The notes: generated by a model not told the origin, from the letters alone. Shown: positions 1 to 6,756, numbered from the stretch's first letter. The stretch: 9,390 bases of DNA from Candidatus Poribacteria bacterium (GCA_027625215.1 JAQBWJ010000037.1:1-9390), one strand, 5' to 3'. Program-made: numbers and translations.

Positions 1-793
1 CCAGCGGCAGATTCAACCCTTCCAAATGACCCAAGTGAAGCGCGATGCCTGAGTCCTTCGCCGCGTGCGCCCCTGAGAAGTAGCACTCGTGGTCGCGGTT
101 GATCATGTCCTCGCCGTCGGTTTCCAGCACGCGCGAGTTCGCGCCCGTCTGCGAGAACACCTCGCACACCATCTTCAGGTCGAGTCCGAGCGCGTTCGCC
201 AGACCCAACCCCTCCGCCAACCCCGCCGTGTTGATGTTCATCACCATGTTGACGAGCGCCTTCACCTTCGCTGCGTCGCCCGTCTTGCCGATGTAGCGGA
301 GGTTGATACTGAGGGCGTCGAGGATGGGTTGCACCTTGTCGAACACGGGTTTCTTGCCGCCGCACATCAGGTAGAGCGTGCCCTGACGCGCTTGGGTGAT
401 GCTGCTCGCCATGCAGCCTTCGAGGGCGTCGCCGCCTCGCGCTTCGATCAACGCGGACACGTCTTCGTGAATCTGCGGCGAGAGCGTCGCGCAGTTGATG
501 AAGATGGTGTCTTTCGCGTGATTCAACAGGCTGGACGGGTCGCCTTCCGCGTAGATGCCGCGCATCGCCGCGTCGTCCGTCACGACGGTGACGACGACGT
601 TCGACGCCTCCGCGACCGCCGCCGGGGTCGCTGCCGCCTTGCAGCCGATCTCGTCCGCGACCTCCTTCGTCCGCGCCGCGTTCACGTCGTAGACCGCGCT
701 GACGGTGAACCCCTCGTCGTTCAGGTGGAGCGCCATGTTGCCGCCCATGCGTCCCACACCGACAAATCCGATCTTGTAGCCCGACTTCGCCAC
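1..793 (-). CDS. NAD(P)-dependent beta-hydroxyacid dehydrogenase (HIBADH/GLYR1-type), C-terminus cut by window edge
   Basis: Predicted cytosolic oxidoreductase that interconverts a beta-hydroxyacid and its semialdehyde or ketoacid using NAD(P). Seen: 264 residues before the window edge; the family is about 290-300, so only a short C-terminal tail is missing. The N-terminal Rossmann fold has GFVGVGRMG (residues 9-17). The catalytic-lysine segment GDAAKVKALVNMV has Lys at about residue 176 and closely matches the GNAAK..IVNMV form of GLYR1-type glyoxylate/succinic semialdehyde reductases. A late AAKDSGIAL (about 244-252) matches the conserved K-D motif. The substrate loop, usually PVSGS/PVSGG, reads CMASS (127-131), so the true substrate is uncertain. 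The start is GTG at 791-793, chosen because AGGGA lies about 8 bases upstream and the glycine-rich motif follows at the usual distance. It is divergent from the propeller gene at 1002 and has its own promoter. Confidence 0.88.
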   Translation of the reverse strand, partial: MAKSGYKIGFVGVGRMGGNMALHLNDEGFTVSAVYDVNAARTKEVADEIGCKAAATPAAVAEASNVVVTVVTDDAAMRGIYAEGDPSSLLNHAKDTIFINCATLSPQIHEDVSALIEARGGDALEGCMASSITQARQGTLYLMCGGKKPVFDKVQPILDALSINLRYIGKTGDAAKVKALVNMVMNINTAGLAEGLGLANALGLDLKMVCEVFSQTGANSRVLETDGEDMINRDHECYFSGAHAAKDSGIALHLGHLEGLNLPL

Positions 794-850
794 GTTTTTT
801 CGTCCCTTCCAAACTCGTTCCGGTATCGCATCCGACCACATCCGCTCATC

Positions 851-879
851 AGTATAAAGACGGTGTGACGGCGGCGCAA
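851..879 (-). promoter_or_regulatory. Sigma70-like promoter for the dehydrogenase gene
   Basis: On the minus strand, -35 TTGCGC (874-879) and -10 TATACT (851-856) are 17 bases apart. Transcription would start near 844, leaving a leader of about 50 bases before the GTG at 793. The -10 matches consensus at five of six bases and the -35 at three. The same -35 and spacing recur upstream of the LamG gene. Confidence 0.5.
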
Positions 880-915
880 CAATCCGTCCGACTCCGTCGC
901 GCCGAGAACGGACAC

Positions 916-945
916 TTGACCTGATCGACCCATCTGCCACACGAT
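916..945 (+). promoter_or_regulatory. Possible weak promoter for the 1002-3034 unit
   Basis: TTGACC (916-921) is a good -35 match. Eighteen bases on is CACGAT (940-945), a poor -10. It lies in the 208-base divergent region between the dehydrogenase and the propeller gene, which holds nothing else I recognise apart from a nine-codon frame at 979-1005. Confidence 0.25.
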
Positions 946-1001
946 GCTCCTACCAAAAGGAACGTCACTACTCCCCCAATGAAACAAAGGACGGTTATTC
1001 G

Positions 1002-1826
1002 ATGAAATGGACTCGTTTCGGATGCGCGTTGTTGTGCGCCGCATCGATGGGCGTTGTCGCGGAGGAGTTGCCGCCGCTGCCCGTCGTATTGATCGGCAAC
1101 ATCGACAGGATCGACTTCCCGGAGCCGTCCGGCATCACCTACCACGCCGCGCGTAAAACGCTGTTCGTCGTCAGCGACGAGGGACATCTCTGCGAAATCG
1201 AAACGGACGGCGCGCCGGTCCGCTCCGACAAGATCGCATTCGAGGGCACGCCCGACTTTGAAGGCGTCACCGTCGATCCGTCGAGCGGACTGCTCTACGT
1301 CGCCGTCGAAGGGCTGGATGAAATCGCGGAGATCAACCCGGACACCTTCGCCGTGACGCGCCGCTTCCCCATACGTCGCACAATGGAGGCGAAGACGATC
1401 ATCGCCGAAGGCGGGCAGGGCATCGAGGGCATCGCGTTTGTCGCGGACGACCATCACCCCGAAGGCGGCGTGTTCTACGTGACGAATCAGGGTTTCGCGG
1501 ACTCCGCTCCCGATGACCGTTCCGCAATCCTCGAAGTCGTCGCTCCTATCCGCACAGGCGGCGATCAGGCGGTGATCGAGCGCGTCGTCCCGTTCGATAT
1601 GGGCGACCTATCCGACCTGCACTACGACGCCGGGCGCGATCTGCTCATTGCGATCAGCGACAGCAACAACGCGCTCGTCGCGCTGCGGCGCAGCGGCGAA
1701 CGGTTGGCGTTCTACGCGCTGCCGGGCGAAGACCAGGAAGGCATCACCGCCGACGCGGACGAGTTCATCTATATCGCCCAAGATTCCGGCGGGATTCTGA
1801 AACTGCGACGAACGGACGCCCAATGA
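1002..1826 (+). CDS. Secreted SdiA-regulated-like beta-propeller protein
   Basis: Predicted exported protein of 274 residues. A signal peptide is visible: MKWTR, a hydrophobic core to about residue 19, and a likely cut at VVA-EE (20/21). The mature part reads as repeated propeller blades: SGITYHAARKTLFVVSDEG (43-61), DFEGVTVDPSSGLLYVAVEG (85-104), IEGIAFVADD..GGVFYVTNQ (141-163), SDLHYDAGRDLLIAISDSNN (204-223) and EGITADADEFIYIAQD (246-261). Repeated 'EG(I/V)...lYV' blades with acidic residues are typical of the SdiA-regulated (YjiK-like) and phytase/esterase-like propellers. No enzyme activity can be assigned from sequence. The ATG is supported by AAAGGACGG (986-994) about 8 bases upstream. 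Its stop overlaps the start of the glycosylase reading frame (ATGA, 1823-1826), so the two are probably co-transcribed and coupled. The functional link between a periplasmic propeller and a DNA-repair gene is unclear. Confidence 0.75.
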   Translation: MKWTRFGCALLCAASMGVVAEELPPLPVVLIGNIDRIDFPEPSGITYHAARKTLFVVSDEGHLCEIETDGAPVRSDKIAFEGTPDFEGVTVDPSSGLLYVAVEGLDEIAEINPDTFAVTRRFPIRRTMEAKTIIAEGGQGIEGIAFVADDHHPEGGVFYVTNQGFADSAPDDRSAILEVVAPIRTGGDQAVIERVVPFDMGDLSDLHYDAGRDLLIAISDSNNALVALRRSGERLAFYALPGEDQEGITADADEFIYIAQDSGGILKLRRTDAQ

Positions 1827-3034
1827 GCGTTGAGTTGACGGCGGCGCAAGCGAGGCGCGTCATCCTGAACGCGCAGGGGATCGGTCGAGGGCGCGTCGAG
1901 TCCGGCAAGGCGGGCGCGGCGCGACTCATCGAGCGGTTGGGGTACGTCCAGATCGACACGATCTCCGTCATCGAACGAGCGCATCATCATGTCTTTTGGT
2001 CGCGCCAGCCGGACTATCAACCCGCCTATCTGGACGACCTGCTCGCCAAAGACCGCCGCGTCTTCGAGACGTGGACGCACGCCGTCTCCTACGTCCCGAT
2101 GTGCGACTACCGCTACTATCTCCACGCGCTGAACGAGGACGCGCTGCACCCGCGCTAAAAGAAATGGCTCGACGCGAACCGCGATCTCGTCGGCGAGGTG
2201 AAACGGCGCATCCGCAACGAAGGCGCGCTGAAGGCGTCCGATTTTCACGACGACCGCAACCAGCCGCGCGGGACATGGTGGGACTGGAAGCCCGCCAAGA
2301 GCGCGCTCGAAACGATGCTCGACACGGGCGACCTGATGGTGTCGGCGCGCGAAGGCTTTCAGCGCGTCTACGACCTGACCGAGCGCGTCTTGCCAGCCGA
2401 CCTCGACACGTCGTTGCCCGACGCGGACGAACTCGCGCGGTTCGGGGTGAGGTGACTGTTGAATCGGCGCGGGATCGTTCCCGCGAAGTCCGTGAAATGG
2501 GGCGTCAAGTGGAAGAAGTCGGACCCGCGCGCGATGATGGACGCGCTCGCCGACCTCATCTCGACGGGCGAGGTTGAGCGCGTGTCCGTCGACGGCGATG
2601 AGGGCGAGTACGTTGCGCTCGCCGAACTGCTGGAACGTCCGACCGCGCCGCCGAAATCGCGCGCGATCATCCTCTCGCCGTTCGATGGACTGACGATCGA
2701 TCGCGCCGCGATGGAGCACTTCTTCAACTTTTCGTACCGCATCGAGTGCTACGTACCCAAACCGAAGCGGGAATGGGGCTATTTCGTCCTGCCGATTCTA
2801 TGGGGCGACCGATTCATCGGTCGGATAGACGCGAAGGCGGAGCGGAAGAAGCGCGTGCTGACCATCCACGCGCTGTACGTTGAACCCGACTTCAATGGGC
2901 TGGACGCGGTGGCGCGCCCGCTCGCGGGAGCGTTGACGCGGTTCGCTGAGTTCAACGGCTGCGACTCCGTGCGGATCGCCAAGACAGTCCCCGCCGCCGC
3001 ACAACGCCTCGTCACAAACGCCCTGAACTCGTAG
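1823..3034 (+). pseudogene. YcaQ/AlkZ-type DNA glycosylase (winged-helix, HTH_42 family) with two in-frame stop codons
   Basis: One continuous frame of 403 codons, close to the usual length of E. coli YcaQ (about 410), interrupted by TAA at 2156-2158 (codon 112) and TGA at 2453-2455 (codon 211), with no frameshift. Family members are HEAT-like/winged-helix DNA glycosylases that excise bulky alkylated bases and unhook interstrand crosslinks. The N-terminal piece keeps the hallmark GYVQIDTISVIERAHHH (40-56), in which Gln43 and Asp45 correspond to the catalytic Q-x-D motif, followed by FWSR. The frame after the first stop has KKWLDANRDLV and WWDWKPAKSALETML; after the second come LSPFDGLTIDR, YVPKPKREWGYFVLPILWGDRFIGRIDAK and a TAG stop. 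These C-terminal motifs are also family hallmarks. Possible restarts are GTG 2198 and TTG 2459, neither with a convincing ribosome site. Recent inactivation or base-call error is likeliest. Stop readthrough is less likely because two different stops are involved. Confidence 0.85.
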
Positions 3035-3040
3035 AAGCAA

Positions 3041-3054
3041 CGGGCGGTCGCCCG
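3041..3054. repeat. Short perfect inverted repeat after the glycosylase frame
   Basis: CGGGCG (3041-3046) and CGCCCG (3049-3054) are separated by GT. It sits 7 bases after the TAG at 3034 and before the main terminator. It is followed by GGTCGCTCTAAGCG (3065-3078), which resembles the GGTCGCCTCTACG stretch after trpD (8166-8178), so it may be a degenerate intergenic palindromic repeat. There is no T-tract, so it is not itself a standard terminator. Confidence 0.4.
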
Positions 3055-3090
3055 ATCACCGACTGGTCGCTCTAAGCGCCGCAAAATGAG

Positions 3091-3129
3091 AAAAAAAGGG
3101 CGCGACATATGTGATGTCGCGCCCTTTTT
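3091..3129. terminator. Bidirectional rho-independent terminator between convergent units
   Basis: A perfect 11-bp stem, GGGCGCGACAT (3098-3108) with ATGTCGCGCCC (3114-3124), has a 5-base loop. Seven A lie on the left (3091-3097) and five T on the right (3125-3129), so each strand reads stem then U-tract. It lies 63 bases after the glycosylase stop (plus) and about 28 bases after the LamG stop (minus), well placed to end both transcripts. Confidence 0.93.
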
Positions 3130-3156
3130 CATGATCGAATCATCCCGTTGAAGGGA

Positions 3157-3933
3157 TTACTGTCGCGCCGCCTTGATCGATCCCCACATCGCGGGAATTT
3201 TCCCGCGCGGATTTACGGCCAAAGCGACCACGAAACCTTTTTCCTGTATTTCCACGACTTCGCCCGCTGAAATGGCTCGGTCGAAGATGAACGGCTCATC
3301 GACATAACCGAAGAGGGGCCATGTGCCGGGCGATTCACCTGCGCCTACGAGGAACGGCGTGTCGAGTTCCGGCAGCGGATCGTTGACGGGCACGCCTTCA
3401 TGCACGTTTTCGCCGTCCAAGTACACCGTGACAACGCCGTCTCCGATGGTCATGACATAGTGATACCACCGATTCGGCTCCACGATGGTCGGGACCGTCA
3501 CGTCGGTATGCCCGCCCGCATTAATGAACAGGCTGAAGCCCGGGTTCACCATGATGCGGTACTGGCAGCATTCGCCCTTGACGGCTCCCTTGCCGGGTTG
3601 ACTGCCGCCGATGATCCCTTCGTACGCCGGGTGGGTCGTCAAGTAGAACCATGCGCCTACGGTGATCTCGTTATTCGGCAGCGAGGCGTACAGTCCCGGA
3701 GCCGCCATGTGCGACGGACCGCCTGTAAACTCGACCGCCATGCCGAAGGGTCCGTCGACCCACTCGCCCGCTGTGATCACGCCTTCGTGCGCGTTGGCGG
3801 AGATGTCGGTGGCGATGTCGCCTTTGCCTTCATCGAACGGGAACGCGGCGATCAGCCCGTCGCTGTCCAACGCCAGCGCGGATGCCGAGAAACATACCAT
3901 CGCGCCCAACACCGTCAATCGAAATCGTTCCAT
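3157..3933 (-). CDS. Secreted LamG/concanavalin-like jellyroll domain protein
   Basis: Exported protein of 258 residues. The signal peptide has MERFR, a hydrophobic core (about 6-20) and a likely cut at ALA-LD (20-23). A single LamG-like jellyroll fold follows. Its parts are GLIAAFPFDEGKGDIATDISANAHEG (26-51), the EITVGAWFYLT strand (89-99), the RWYHYVMTIGDGVVTVYLDG strands (155-174) and the closing FGYVDEPFIFDRAISAGEV (208-226). Such domains bind carbohydrate or protein ligands outside the cytoplasm; no catalytic residues are evident. The tail VNPRGKIPAMWGSIK (240-254) resembles short tails I recall on poribacterial LamG proteins. The adjacent ECCQ (121-124) holds two cysteines that could form a disulfide after export. 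A start at 3970-3972 is possible, but ATG 3931-3933 is preferred: a strong GGGAGG (3941-3946) sits 7 bases upstream and the protein then begins directly with the signal peptide. It has its own promoter at 3978-4006. Confidence 0.85.
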   Translation of the reverse strand: MERFRLTVLGAMVCFSASALALDSDGLIAAFPFDEGKGDIATDISANAHEGVITAGEWVDGPFGMAVEFTGGPSHMAAPGLYASLPNNEITVGAWFYLTTHPAYEGIIGGSQPGKGAVKGECCQYRIMVNPGFSLFINAGGHTDVTVPTIVEPNRWYHYVMTIGDGVVTVYLDGENVHEGVPVNDPLPELDTPFLVGAGESPGTWPLFGYVDEPFIFDRAISAGEVVEIQEKGFVVALAVNPRGKIPAMWGSIKAARQ

Positions 3934-3977
3934 GTGAATCCTCCCTGAATCGGTTTCCTGAGGTGAAATCAACCCCT

Positions 3978-4006
3978 ATCATATTCGGAGTTCGTGTCCC
4001 GCGCAA
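3978..4006 (-). promoter_or_regulatory. Sigma70-like promoter for the LamG gene
   Basis: On the minus strand, -35 TTGCGC (4001-4006) and -10 TATGAT (3978-3983) are 17 bases apart. Transcription would start near 3971, about 38 bases before the ATG at 3933. The -35 hexamer and spacing are identical to the dehydrogenase promoter at 851-879. The long palindrome at 4022-4054 begins 15 bases upstream of the -35, an activator-like position. Confidence 0.5.
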
Positions 4007-4021
4007 ACGGGTGTCCTCAAC

Positions 4022-4054
4022 GGTGTTCCTGATTCATCATGAATGAGGAACACC
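4022..4054. repeat. 33-bp nearly perfect palindrome between the cyclase and LamG genes
   Basis: The arms GGTGTTCCTNATTCAT (4022-4037, 4039-4054) are inverted around base 4038 with one mismatch, at 4031/4045. It lies 58 bases beyond the cyclase stop and just upstream of the LamG promoter. Possible roles are a transcript-end hairpin for the cyclase (though no T-tract follows on the minus strand), a dimer-binding operator, or a remnant of a mobile repeat. The sequence alone does not decide between them. Confidence 0.7.
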
Positions 4055-4112
4055 CTCAAACACTCAATTGCGCTACGCAACCCATTGAGACGATGCGGCT
4101 TCGAGCAGCCTC

Positions 4113-5174
4113 TTATGTCTCACGGCTTGCGACGTAACACGCGACCTCGCCGACGTTCTTAACAAAGTACACGCCGCGTTCGTGGAAGGTGAACTCCGAT
4201 TGTGCCCGACTGAACGTGGAGGGTGACACGCCGATTTCGCCGCCGTTCACGATTTCCTCCATGCGCTTCGCCAAATTGACCGTTGGTCCCCAAATGTCGT
4301 ACGAGATGCGCGTCTTCCCAAGCACGCCCGCGACGACGGGTCCCGTGTTGATACCGATCCGCATCTCCCAGTACGACTTGCCCGCGGCTTCCTGCATCGA
4401 CCTTCGCTGTTGGATGAACCGCTGCATCTGAAACGCGGCGCGTATACAATCGGTCGGATGCGATTCCCTCTCGGAATGCAGCCCGCCAACGCACATATAG
4501 CCGTCTCCGATGGTCTTCACCCGTTCCAACCCGTTGCGGTGTCCGATTCGATCAAACGTATTGAAGCAGACCTCGAGTTCTTCCACAAGTTGGGCAGGTT
4601 CCAACTCTCGTGAGAGCGCCGCAAAGCCGGAGAAATCGGTGAACATCAGCGTCACATCGTCGTATCGGGAGGGGTAAAGCGGTCGTTTCGCAATGAGATC
4701 GCGCGCGACGGACGCGGGTAACATCCCTTGAAGAATCTCGTGGATGTCCTGCCGTTGCTGCCGCACTTCGTCGTGCATCAGACGCACTTCCAGAATGCTT
4801 CGGATACGAATACTGACGTCAAGCGGGTCGAACGGTTTGGTCAGGTAGTCCTTCGCCCCCGCGCTCAACGCGCGTAGGCGTATGTCGTCTTCGGCATGAG
4901 CGGTGAGCACGAGTATCGGCAGGTAGTCGTCGCGTTCGATGGCGCGCAACTGTTGAATCACGCCGAACCCGTCGAGTTTCGGCATGTTGAGGTCAAGCAG
5001 CAGCAGATCGGGACGCCAGTCCGCATATAGACGCACCGCCTCAAATGGGTCCAGCGTACTCTGCACCCTGGTGTAGCCGCACTCCCCTAGTACGTCTTCC
5101 AACAGAAGGACGTTCGTCCGTTCGTCGTCTACCACCAAGATTTTGGCGTCTAGGATTTCTTGTTCCGTTGGCAT
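4113..5174 (-). CDS. Response regulator with class III adenylate/guanylate cyclase output domain
   Basis: Cytosolic signalling protein of 353 residues that should make a cyclic nucleotide, most likely cAMP, under control of phosphorylation. Receiver domain (about 10-130): acidic pair Asp16-Asp17, phosphoacceptor Asp61 in LLLLDLNMP, Thr91 and Lys113 in YLTKPFDP. A short helical linker with RLMHDEVRQQRQDIHEILQGMLP (131-153) leads into the cyclase domain (about 165-350). All class III catalytic positions are visible: metal-binding Asp180 (MFTDFSGF) and Asp224 (KTIGDGY), purine-selecting Lys220 and Asp293 (YDIWGPTVN), and Asn300 and Arg304 (NLAKRME). The Lys/Asp pair predicts ATP rather than GTP. 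No transmembrane segment or partner histidine kinase lies in the window. The ATG at 5174 has no strong ribosome site; GGGAAGGG is about 17 bases upstream. Confidence 0.95.
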   Translation of the reverse strand: MPTEQEILDAKILVVDDERTNVLLLEDVLGECGYTRVQSTLDPFEAVRLYADWRPDLLLLDLNMPKLDGFGVIQQLRAIERDDYLPILVLTAHAEDDIRLRALSAGAKDYLTKPFDPLDVSIRIRSILEVRLMHDEVRQQRQDIHEILQGMLPASVARDLIAKRPLYPSRYDDVTLMFTDFSGFAALSRELEPAQLVEELEVCFNTFDRIGHRNGLERVKTIGDGYMCVGGLHSERESHPTDCIRAAFQMQRFIQQRRSMQEAAGKSYWEMRIGINTGPVVAGVLGKTRISYDIWGPTVNLAKRMEEIVNGGEIGVSPSTFSRAQSEFTFHERGVYFVKNVGEVACYVASRET

Positions 5175-5415
5175 CCGGTAGCCGTTAGGACCCTTCCCTC
5201 AGGTCGGCGGTCGCGTAGTCACTTCCCTTGCGATGAAGGATACACTATACTCATGGGAATGAACATCATATAGCGGGTCTGCGTTGAGTGTCACAATGGG
5301 ATGGTTTGTAGTGAACCACGCGACGGGAACCCTCCATTTTATGGATGGACGCGAACGGCGGGAATCAAACGTAATGAGCGTCACATATCGTCATCACATT
5401 AGACGTGGTCTTCTT
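5175..5415. other. AT-richer intergenic stretch left of the insertion sequence
   Basis: Carries the putative cyclase promoter. An open plus-strand frame from ATG 5296 (MGWFVVNHATGTLHFMDG..., about 40 residues) runs into the insertion sequence. It has no ribosome site and no recognisable family. A near repeat, TGAGYGTCACA, occurs at 5285-5295 and 5374-5384. The visibly lower GC than the flanking genes suggests non-coding or foreign DNA. I cannot show that this fragment and the one at 6845 were ever one gene. Confidence 0.4.
5265..5294 (-). promoter_or_regulatory. Putative promoter for the cyclase gene
   Basis: On the minus strand, GTGACA (5289-5294) is 18 bases from TATGAT (5265-5270). Both hexamers match consensus at five of six positions. 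It would give a leader of about 85 bases before the ATG at 5174. An alternative -10, TATAGT (5244-5249), has no matching -35. Confidence 0.4.
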
Positions 5416-5441
5416 GAGATATTATCAAATGTTGTGTATGG
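5416..5441 (+). repeat. Left terminal inverted repeat of the IS256-family element
   Basis: Begins GAGATATTATC and ends GTTGTGTATGG. It is the inverse of 6772-6797 with three mismatches. It ends three bases before the transposase stop codon complement at 5445, so the gene fills the element almost to this end. Confidence 0.85.
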
Positions 5442-5444
5442 CGT

Positions 5445-6701
5445 TCAGGCGGCGTCCTCGGTAGCCTCCTGGTCTTCGGCGATTCTCACGCCGTCCTGAA
5501 ATCTCGCTCCGCCGACGACCTGGGTCATCAGTTCCGATCCGTTCAGCCGCCGCCATCCTTTCTGAGCGGTCTGTGTCAGCTTGAAGACCATTGCCAGCGC
5601 TGTCTTGCGCGACAGGCATCCGCGCGTCTTGGCGGTGCGCAACCGGATCGTGGCGAAGGTCGATTCGATCGGGTTGGTCGTGCGGAGATGCCGCCAGTGT
5701 TCGGCGGGGAAGTCGTAGAAGGTCAGCAGTTCCGCCCGATCCTTCCGCAGACAGTCGACCGCCTTGGGATACTTGGCGTCGTAGACCTCGGTGAACCCGT
5801 CGAAGGCGCGGTCGGCTTGGTCGCGTGTCGGAGCCATCCAGATGTCGTGAAGGCGCGCCTTGGCGTGCGGTTGGACGCTCTTGGGCAGTTTGTTCAGCAC
5901 GTTCGCCGTCTTGTGCACCCAGCAGCGTTGCGGTCGCGTCGAGGGGTAGACCTGCGCCAACGCCTTCCAGAAGCCCATCGCCCCGTCCCCCACGGCGATA
6001 TTGGGTGGTTTGGTCAGACCTCGCCCTTTCAAGCCCAGCAGCAACTCCTTCCACGACTGCTCGCTTTCCCGAATCCCGTCCCAGACGCCGATCAATTCTT
6101 TCCTGCCCGATGCGTCGGCGCCGATCAGCGTCAGCAAGCAGGGGTTGGGGTCTTCCATTCGTGCCTGCGGATAGACGCCATCCGCCCACACGTAGACGTA
6201 ATGTTTGTCGCTCAGATCGCGTCGGTTCCATTCCTCGTACTCCTGCGTCCACACCGCCGTCAACCGACTGATCGTCGACGGGGACAGACCGGCAGCGCCC
6301 ACGCCCAGCAACGCCGAGAGCACTTCGGAGAAATCGCCCGTCGAGACGCCCTTCAGGTAGAGCCACGGCAGCAACTCCTCAATGCTCTTGGACCGCCGCA
6401 GGTAAGGCGGCAGCAGGTTCGAGTGGAACACGATCCCCGAACCGCTACGATCCCGCACCCGTGGAACGCGCACCGAGACCGAACCGATGCCCATCTGTAT
6501 CTCGCGCTCCGGCAGATAGCCGTTCCGCACTACCTGTCGCCGTCCTTCGTCGTCCCGCAGCGCGTCATAGGCGGCGAGAAAGGCGTCCACCTCCGCCCGC
6601 ACCGCTCGGGCGATCATGTCCACCGCTCCTTGGCGCACCAGTTCCGTCAATGCGTCGTGTACCTCTGGTTGTCCGACCGTCCTTCGTGTATGCTCCTGCA
6701 T
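5445..6701 (-). CDS. IS256-family DDE transposase
   Basis: Full-length transposase of 418 residues that cuts and joins the element's ends by DDE chemistry. Visible catalytic triad: Asp174 in YVYVWADGVYPQAR, Asp239 in IAVGDGAMGFWKAL and Glu346 in TTNPIESTFATIRLRT. The family C-x2-H element is present as QRCWVHKTANVLNKLP (Cys260, His263). The N-terminal part (about 1-110) holds the helical DNA-binding region, including RNGYLPEREIQ and the VPRVRDRSG strand. No frameshift or premature stop, so it is probably active or recently so. The start is ATG 6701, with AAAGGAC (6711-6717) about 9 bases upstream. Base use resembles the host genes. The leader folds into a hairpin over the start codon (see 6701-6756). 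Confidence 0.97.
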   Translation of the reverse strand: MQEHTRRTVGQPEVHDALTELVRQGAVDMIARAVRAEVDAFLAAYDALRDDEGRRQVVRNGYLPEREIQMGIGSVSVRVPRVRDRSGSGIVFHSNLLPPYLRRSKSIEELLPWLYLKGVSTGDFSEVLSALLGVGAAGLSPSTISRLTAVWTQEYEEWNRRDLSDKHYVYVWADGVYPQARMEDPNPCLLTLIGADASGRKELIGVWDGIRESEQSWKELLLGLKGRGLTKPPNIAVGDGAMGFWKALAQVYPSTRPQRCWVHKTANVLNKLPKSVQPHAKARLHDIWMAPTRDQADRAFDGFTEVYDAKYPKAVDCLRKDRAELLTFYDFPAEHWRHLRTTNPIESTFATIRLRTAKTRGCLSRKTALAMVFKLTQTAQKGWRRLNGSELMTQVVGGARFQDGVRIAEDQEATEDAA

Positions 6702-6756
6702 GGCGTATCCGTCCTTTCATGGACTGGTGGTGTTGAGACCCACCAAGGATACGCCA
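6701..6756 (-). promoter_or_regulatory. Leader hairpin covering the transposase start codon
   Basis: In the transposase mRNA, GGATACGCCA (complement of 6701-6710) pairs perfectly with TGGCGTATCC (complement of 6747-6756). The 3' arm ends on the A of the AUG. Inside the loop a second stem, TGGTGG/CCACCA (6725-6730 with 6740-6745), can form, leaving the AAAGGAC ribosome site in the single-stranded join. Such leaders are known in other IS elements to block translation of transcripts that read in from outside; that role here is inferred. Confidence 0.6.

Noticed and set aside
89..868. Long plus-strand open frame opposite the dehydrogenase
   Set aside because: Arg/His/Val-rich composition is the antisense shadow of a GC-rich gene; the minus strand carries the clear GVGRMG dehydrogenase.
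2156..2455. Genetic code change or selenocysteine as explanation for the glycosylase stops
   Set aside because: Both TAA and TGA would have to be reassigned, yet the other genes here end normally at TAA, TGA or TAG, and no insertion-element hairpin is evident after the TGA.
1769..2719. 316-codon minus-strand open frame that spans the two stops of the glycosylase
   Set aside because: Low-complexity shadow translation without family motifs; the plus strand in the same region encodes recognisable YcaQ/AlkZ motifs.
5199..5384. 61-codon minus-strand frame upstream of the cyclase
   Set aside because: No ribosome site or family pattern, and it overlaps the putative cyclase promoter.
5285..5384. 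Repeated TGAGYGTCACA as a cAMP-receptor site for the cyclase
   Set aside because: Neither copy has the TGTGA-N6-TCACA symmetry; an 11-base near repeat in a short AT-richer stretch is weak evidence.
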